The notes under the pieces: model-generated
The model's database searches: none
What the model saw: the letters and a program-made list of their open reading frames with translations, nothing else
What the model was told of the DNA's origin: nothing
Shown here: positions 6,848 through 9,952 of the stretch, piece by piece
Layout of the letters: every line of letters begins with the position of its first letter
How positions within the stretch are numbered: the first letter of the stretch is position 1
Program-made: the position numbers and the translations under genes
Assembly (NCBI GenBank): GCA_964542435.1
Contig: CAZIVE010000092.1
Coordinates: 1 to 9,952, forward strand
Length of the DNA stretch: 9,952 nucleotides
Direction: 5' to 3'
Origin: CAZIVE01 sp964542435
GTDB taxonomy: Bacteria > Bacteroidota > Bacteroidia > Bacteroidales > Tannerellaceae

Positions 6848-7842
6848 TGTTCTTTTATATTATGAGTTGTTGTAGTCTCTTCTTTTGCCTTGCGCTCCTC
6901 TTTCCTCTTCTCGTCGAAGTTCTCATAAGCCTCCACAATGTGCTGTACCAGTTTGTGGCGGACGATATCCTTCTTGGTGAATTCGATGCGTCCGATGCCT
7001 TTCACATCGCGGAGGATCTGCATGGCCTGGATCAGTCCCGAGGTGGTGGAGGCGGGCAGATCGATCTGTGTGACGTCGCCCGTGACGATCATCTTGGCAT
7101 TCATGCCGAGACGCGTGAGGAACATCTTGATCTGATGCGTCGTGGTGTTCTGCGCTTCGTCGAGGATGATGACGGCGTCGTTGAGCGTCCGGCCGCGCAT
7201 GAAGGCGAGCGGAGCGATCTGGATCACGTTGTTCTCCATATAATCCTTGAGCTTGGCTGCGGGGATCATATCTTCGAGGGCGTCGTAGAGCGGTTGGAGA
7301 TAGGGGTCGAGCTTGTCCTTCATTTCGCCCGGGAGGAATCCGAGTTTCTCGCCGGCTTCCACAGCGGGACGGCTCAGGATGATCTTGCGCACCTCTTTGT
7401 TCTTCAGGGCGCGGACAGCCAGAGCGATGGCGATGAAAGTCTTTCCCGAACCGGCGGGGCCGATGGCGAAGACCAGATCGTTGGATGAAAAGGCGTCCAC
7501 CAGTTTCTGCTGGTTTCCGTTGCGTGCGATGATGGGTTTGCCGTTCATCCCGTGGATGATGAGGTTCTCCTGCTTGGTGACGGTCGGTTCGTTGCCTTTG
7601 ACGATGTCGAGGATCACCTCTTCGCTGAGCGTGTTGTATTCCTCGCAGTACTTCTCGATCTGGCGGATCTTCTTGAGAAACATCTCCGATTCGTCCTCGT
7701 CGCCGATCACCTTCATCACGTTGCCGCGCGCCACGATGCGAAGCTTGGGGAACAACGTTTTTATCAGCTGCATGTTGCAGTTGTTTACGCCGTAGAAGAT
7801 TACGGGATCAACACTTTCGAGGATATAGATTCTTTCAATCAT
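6844..7842 (-). CDS. PhoH family ATPase (YbeZ/PhoL type)
   Basis: PhoH-like proteins are P-loop ATPases related to the helicase core and linked to RNA and ribosome metabolism in other bacteria. The precise role here is not shown by the sequence. The 332-residue protein has an N-terminal KH-like segment (about 33-60, LRIVARGNVMKVIGDEDE). The ATPase follows, with Walker A GPAGSGKT (128-135), SRPAVEAGEKLGFLPG (157-172) and Walker B VIILDEAQNTT (224-234). MIVTGDVTQIDLP at 251-263 resembles a sensor motif. The C-terminal tail is rich in Lys, Glu and Thr. It heads the phoH-purC unit, overlapping purC by four bases. A TAnnTTTG box on the minus strand lies 33 to 40 bases upstream of the start. The name phoH is sometimes used for this gene, but phosphate regulation should not be assumed. 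Confidence 0.95.
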   Translation of the reverse strand: MIERIYILESVDPVIFYGVNNCNMQLIKTLFPKLRIVARGNVMKVIGDEDESEMFLKKIRQIEKYCEEYNTLSEEVILDIVKGNEPTVTKQENLIIHGMNGKPIIARNGNQQKLVDAFSSNDLVFAIGPAGSGKTFIAIALAVRALKNKEVRKIILSRPAVEAGEKLGFLPGEMKDKLDPYLQPLYDALEDMIPAAKLKDYMENNVIQIAPLAFMRGRTLNDAVIILDEAQNTTTHQIKMFLTRLGMNAKMIVTGDVTQIDLPASTTSGLIQAMQILRDVKGIGRIEFTKKDIVRHKLVQHIVEAYENFDEKRKEERKAKEETTTTHNIKEQ

Positions 7843-7874
7843 TGGCAGAAGACCTGTCTCTTAAAGCAGGTTTG

Positions 7875-7882
7875 CAAAAGTA
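7875..7882 (-). promoter_or_regulatory. Putative -7 promoter box for phoH-purC
   Basis: The minus strand reads TACTTTTG, matching TAnnTTTG. It diverges from the plus-strand box at 7935-7942, so the roughly 120 bases between the two genes form a shared promoter region. A small dyad, ACCTG/CAGGT (7852-7856 with 7867-7871), would fall in the phoH leader. No convincing -33 element is seen. Confidence 0.5.
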
Positions 7883-7934
7883 TGAATTTTTTGGTTTATT
7901 CTTTCGTTATCTCCATCAACTTATCGTTTTTTGT

Positions 7935-7942
7935 TACATTTG
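7935..7942 (+). promoter_or_regulatory. Putative -7 promoter box for the DUF5715-macrodomain unit
   Basis: TACATTTG matches TAnnTTTG and sits 24 bases before the ATG at 7967. Its position argues that translation begins at 7967 and not at the in-frame TTG at 7931, which lies upstream of the predicted transcript start. Confidence 0.5.
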
Positions 7943-7966
7943 CGACGAGGAATAAATCATATTATC

Positions 7967-8632
7967 ATGAAAGTACTATCTAAGGCTTTGTTGCTTCTGG
8001 CTCTGTTTTCGCTCGTGATCGGCGTTGAATCCTGTCACCATCACCAGCGTGGAGAACTGAAAAAGATTTGGTATAACGGCAGTTACAACCGCGATTTCGC
8101 CGATCTGAACGATCTTCAGGTGGCGGAAGCGATGCGAATCGGCATCACGCCTCTATCTTCAGCAGCCGATGTGGCGAAAGCCTCCAAGAAGATGGTCGAG
8201 ATCAAATCGGGAGAATATTATGATGTGGAGAATCTGAAGCACTCCGTTCCTTACCTCATTCCGGAAGCGTCGGACCTGCTCGAAGCCATCGGAAAGAATT
8301 TCCAGGACACGCTGACGAATCTCAATGCGCCCGTCTATCGGATCCTGGTCACGAGCCTGACGCGCACGGCGGATAATATGTCATCCCTGAGGAAGAAAAA
8401 CCGGAACACCAGCGACAATTCGGCCCATCAATACGGTACGACCTTCGACGTCTCCTGGAATCGGTTTACCAAGGTCGATCCCAAAGATTCGCTCGATATC
8501 GACAAGGATCATCTGAAGATGGTTCTGGCCATGGTGCTGCGCGACCTTCGCGACGACAGTCTCTGCTATGTGAAGCACGAACGCAAACAGGGCTGCTTCC
8601 ATATCACCGTTCGTGAACCTCAGAAAAAATGA
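7967..8632 (+). CDS. DUF5715-like lipoprotein with an M15-peptidase-like motif
   Basis: The 221-residue product starts with two lysines, a hydrophobic stretch (about 7-20) and Cys23 in VESC, an imperfect lipobox. It is therefore probably a lipoprotein exported from the cytoplasm. The residues after Cys are HHHQ, without the acidic surface-export signal known in Bacteroidota, so a periplasm-facing location is inferred. The domain at about 120-215 resembles M15 D,D-peptidases: RILVTSLTRT (125-134) and SAHQYGTTFD (152-161), an HxxGxxxD zinc motif with H154 and D161, then H212 in CFHITV as possible third ligand. The Glu usually three residues before that last His is a Gly (G209), so catalysis is uncertain. 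The pattern fits the Bacteroidota family named DUF5715. Its TGA overlaps an ATG of the next gene (ATGA, 8629-8632). Confidence 0.75.
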   Translation: MKVLSKALLLLALFSLVIGVESCHHHQRGELKKIWYNGSYNRDFADLNDLQVAEAMRIGITPLSSAADVAKASKKMVEIKSGEYYDVENLKHSVPYLIPEASDLLEAIGKNFQDTLTNLNAPVYRILVTSLTRTADNMSSLRKKNRNTSDNSAHQYGTTFDVSWNRFTKVDPKDSLDIDKDHLKMVLAMVLRDLRDDSLCYVKHERKQGCFHITVREPQKK

Positions 8633-8634
8633 CG

Positions 8635-8641
8635 AAAGGAG
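8635..8641 (+). promoter_or_regulatory. Shine-Dalgarno-like AAAGGAG deciding the macrodomain start
   Basis: AAAGGAG ends eight bases before ATG 8650, a good spacing. It favours 8650 over the in-frame ATG at 8629 that overlaps the preceding stop. Strong SD sites are uncommon in Bacteroidota, so this one is notable, and both starts remain possible. Confidence 0.45.
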
Positions 8642-8649
8642 AATCGAAT

Positions 8650-9153
8650 ATGGGTAAACTGAACGTTATCTGTGCAGACATCACCACGCTGGACGTGGAT
8701 GCCATTGTCAATGCGGCCAATCGTTCGCTGCTCGGCGGCGGTGGCGTGGATGGCGCCATCCATCGTGCCGCAGGAAGGGAATTGCTGGAAGAATGTATCG
8801 GACTGCATGGCTGTAATACGGGCGAAGCCAAAATCACGAAGGGCTATAAACTTAAGGCACGCCATGTGATTCATACGGTGGGTCCGGTCTATGACGGCGG
8901 AAGCAACGGCGAACCGCAGCTGCTGGCCGACTGTTACCGCAACTCCTTGCAGCTCGCCGTTGACCATCATCTTCACACCATCGCCTTTCCGTCCATCAGC
9001 ACGGGCGTTTACGGTTATCCGCTTGAAGAGGCTGCCGTGATCGCCATGCGTGAGATCAAGGCTTTCATGGCAACGCATCCCGATATCGACGTCACGATGT
9101 GCTGCTTCTCCGAGCACAACCGTTTCGTTTATACGAAGGCCATGAACTTATAG
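8650..9153 (+). CDS. MacroD-type macrodomain protein (ADP-ribose / O-acetyl-ADP-ribose hydrolase)
   Basis: Proteins of this type bind ADP-ribose and remove ADP-ribosyl or O-acetyl-ADP-ribose groups in the cytoplasm. The 167-residue protein is a single macrodomain. CADITTLDVDAIVNAAN (8-24) holds the adenine-contacting D10 and the loop Asn residues. LLGGGGVDGAIHRAAG (27-42) holds D34, with N24 and D34 matching the catalytic Asn/Asp spacing of E. coli YmdB. PSISTGVYGYPLEEAA (114-129) is the phosphate loop. All signature residues are present, so activity is likely. The start chosen has an SD-like site and begins right at the conserved beta strand; ATG 8629 would add seven residues and overlap the upstream stop. 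Co-transcription with the DUF5715-like gene is likely. No ADP-ribosyltransferase or sirtuin is adjacent, so this is not an evident toxin-antitoxin pair. Confidence 0.93.
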   Translation: MGKLNVICADITTLDVDAIVNAANRSLLGGGGVDGAIHRAAGRELLEECIGLHGCNTGEAKITKGYKLKARHVIHTVGPVYDGGSNGEPQLLADCYRNSLQLAVDHHLHTIAFPSISTGVYGYPLEEAAVIAMREIKAFMATHPDIDVTMCCFSEHNRFVYTKAMNL

Positions 9154-9201
9154 AGCTCCCGGATTGTTACACGTACGGTATTTACAAATAATAAAACAGT
9201 T

Positions 9202-9558
9202 ATGGAAATTATCAATCTTACTTCGAAAGATTTCATCGCTAAGGTCGGTGACTTCGCTTCCGATCCCAAAGGTTGGAAATACATCGGCGACAAACCTTGC
9301 ATCGTGGATTTCTACGCACCTTGGTGCCGCTATTGTAAAAATCTGGAACCTCTTCTGGTGGAAATGTCCAAGCTCTACGACGGTCAGTTGTATATATATA
9401 AGGTGGATGTCGATCAGGAGGCCGATCTGGAAGCTGCCTTCAACATCCGTACCATCCCGACGCTGTTGCTCTGCCCGACCAACAAACCTTGGAGTCTGAC
9501 GCTCGGCGTGCTGACCAAACAACAGCTCAAAGAGTTGATCGACACACAGGTCATGTAA
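9202..9558 (+). CDS. Thioredoxin-fold protein with a CRYC active site
   Basis: A 118-residue thioredoxin-like thiol-disulfide oxidoreductase without signal peptide, so probably cytoplasmic. VDFYAPWCRYCKNLEP (35-50) carries the redox pair C42 and C45. KVDVDQE follows near 67-73, then the cis-proline loop IRTIPTL with P86. The dipeptide between the cysteines is Arg-Tyr instead of the Gly-Pro of classical thioredoxin, which should change redox potential and partner choice. Cys33 and Cys91 are additional. Insertion-like residues around 16-30 precede the first core strand. It lies 48 bases after the macrodomain gene on the same strand and may be read through from it; no clear promoter was found in the gap. 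A strong terminator follows. Whether it is a general thioredoxin or a specialised paralogue cannot be decided here. Confidence 0.88.
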   Translation: MEIINLTSKDFIAKVGDFASDPKGWKYIGDKPCIVDFYAPWCRYCKNLEPLLVEMSKLYDGQLYIYKVDVDQEADLEAAFNIRTIPTLLLCPTNKPWSLTLGVLTKQQLKELIDTQVM

Positions 9559-9583
9559 GGCGTTCCGCGAGGTGACTTTTTTC

Positions 9584-9625
9584 ATCCCTTTACCTATGGA
9601 TTCTATAGAAGTAAAGGGATTTTTT
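9584..9625 (+). terminator. Strong intrinsic terminator after the thioredoxin-fold gene
   Basis: ATCCCTTTAC (9584-9593) pairs perfectly with GTAAAGGGAT (9611-9620), and CTAT/ATAG extends the stem inward past a short bulge. A run of T follows (9620-9625). It begins about 25 bases after the stop codon. On the opposite strand an A-run follows, so it acts in the plus direction only. Confidence 0.88.
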
Positions 9626-9763
9626 ATGGGTGTACAATAAAAACGAATCATCTCATTTTCATACATCTCAAAGTACGAATAAACAAGGCTTTGGAAATTT
9701 AGTTCGAAAAACAAGCCCCTAAATTATAAAAAGATGGTTTAAGAAGAATAAATGAGAAAAATC

Positions 9764-9798
9764 ACCAGTGAGCTTCGGTAGAAGCGGCCCTCGTCGAA
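9764..9798 (+). repeat. Repeat box copy 1, with hairpin GCTTC/GAAGC
   Basis: The box reads ACCAGTGA, stem GCTTC (9772-9776), loop GGTA, stem GAAGC (9781-9785), then GGCCCTCGTCGAA. It matches copy 2 outside the loop at all but three positions, two of which are the paired stem bases. Confidence 0.75.
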
Positions 9799-9874
9799 TT
9801 GTCTCACAAGTGAGAGCAGAAGCAAGCTCGCTTGCATTTTGCCGAACGCCAGAGACAATGGCGACAATTGTCAT

Positions 9875-9908
9875 ACCAGTGAGCATCAGAGATGCGTCCC
9901 TCGTCGAA
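9875..9908 (+). repeat. Repeat box copy 2, with hairpin GCATC/GATGC
   Basis: The box reads ACCAGTGA, stem GCATC (9883-9887), loop AGA, stem GATGC (9891-9895), then GTCCCTCGTCGAA. Relative to copy 1 the middle stem pair is flipped from T-A to A-T, so base pairing is kept while the sequence changes. Confidence 0.75.
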
Positions 9909-9947
9909 ACCCTAGGTGGAGTGAGCGGAGCGAATGGAACCTAGGGT
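9909..9947. repeat. Perfect 9-base inverted repeat ACCCTAGGT / ACCTAGGGT
   Basis: The arms enclose a 21-base loop that contains AGTGAGCGGAGCGAATGG. The inner six bases of each arm include the palindrome CCTAGG. No T-run follows on the plus strand inside the window, so a terminator role is not supported. Confidence 0.7.
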
Positions 9948-9952
9948 ATGAA

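Larger units (their letters stand above)
9559..9952. other. Gene-free right end: terminator, AT-rich stretch, then repeat block
   Basis: After the terminator, 9627-9763 is AT-rich with no gene or promoter that I can support. From 9764 the sequence becomes a dense set of hairpins and direct repeats that continues beyond the window. Confidence 0.6.
9764..9952. repeat. Composite hairpin repeat block (incomplete at the right edge)
   Basis: Two near-identical boxes (9764-9798 and 9875-9908) begin 111 bases apart, and each is followed directly by an inverted-repeat module. Module 1 uses ATTGTCTC (9798-9805) with GAGACAAT (9852-9859). Inside it are TCTCAC/GTGAGA (9802-9807, 9810-9815) and GCAAGC/GCTTGC (9822-9827, 9830-9835). 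Module 2 uses ACCCTAGGT (9909-9917) with ACCTAGGGT (9939-9947). AGTGAG recurs at the start of both boxes and inside both modules. The block is non-coding as far as can be seen and looks like an interspersed intergenic repeat family; copy number outside the window is unknown. Confidence 0.7.

Noticed and set aside
5825..7488. Long plus-strand open frames opposite purC and phoH
   Set aside because: They lie antisense to two clearly assigned genes with intact motifs. Their length follows from the GC-rich codon use of the real genes.
7931..7966. Extended TTG start for the DUF5715-like gene
   Set aside because: It would place the TAnnTTTG promoter box inside the coding region and put a charged segment before the lipoprotein signal sequence.
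8650..9153. DarT/DarG-like toxin-antitoxin system based on the macrodomain
   Set aside because: No ADP-ribosyltransferase gene is adjacent. The neighbours are a lipoprotein and a thioredoxin-fold protein, and the domain is of the MacroD/YmdB type.
9148..9714. 188-codon minus-strand open frame opposite the thioredoxin-fold gene
   Set aside because: It runs through the strong terminator hairpin and is antisense to a protein with clear CxxC and cis-Pro motifs.
9764..9952. CRISPR array at the right edge, suggested by two near-identical 34-35 base repeats
   Set aside because: Only two copies are seen. The intervening 76 bases are themselves structured by inverted repeats, and the repeats differ at paired stem bases, unlike the identical repeats of an array. 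Copies further right could change this.

Overview
The window looks like a chromosomal segment from a member of the order Bacteroidales (phylum Bacteroidota). Support comes from the conserved housekeeping run phoH-purC-ubiE/menG-aroE, from TAnnTTTG-type -7 promoter boxes, from mostly weak Shine-Dalgarno signals, and from protein types typical of the group: a long-form PurC, a DUF5715-type lipoprotein, and a Cas10 carrying an RDxITGEE linker. Genus cannot be fixed from the sequence alone.

Left third (1-3666, minus strand): the promoter-proximal end of a type III-A CRISPR-Cas (Csm) operon, read right to left as cas6 (Cas6b-like), cas10/csm1 and csm2; csm2 runs off the left edge. Cas6 would cut the precursor crRNA. 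Cas10 and Csm2 would be subunits of the Csm interference complex. Cas10 keeps both an HD nuclease site and a GGDD cyclase site, so single-stranded DNA cleavage and cyclic-oligoadenylate signalling are both predicted. Csm3-5, any signalling-activated effector, cas1/cas2 and the repeat array are not in the window; the missing csm genes should lie to the left. This block is visibly AT-rich.

3667-4258: a 592-base gene-free region holding the putative cas6 promoter, an ACATGT dyad and several inverted repeats. Base composition changes here from AT-rich to GC-rich.

Middle (4259-7842, minus strand): phoH and purC overlap by ATGA and end at a hairpin terminator. ubiE/menG and aroE follow, 12 bases apart. 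They serve RNA-related ATPase function, purine synthesis, menaquinone synthesis and the shikimate pathway.

Right (7843-9558, plus strand): a divergent promoter region, then a DUF5715/M15-like lipoprotein overlapping (or almost abutting) a MacroD-type macrodomain protein, then a cytoplasmic thioredoxin-fold protein ending at a strong intrinsic terminator.

Right edge (9764-9952): a block of composite hairpin repeats that runs out of the window. Two copies of a 34-35 base box have stems that differ by a compensatory change, and each copy is followed by an inverted-repeat module of unrelated sequence. One 13-base segment of this block recurs, inverted, in the gene-free region beside cas6. This repeat family is the least explained item in the window.
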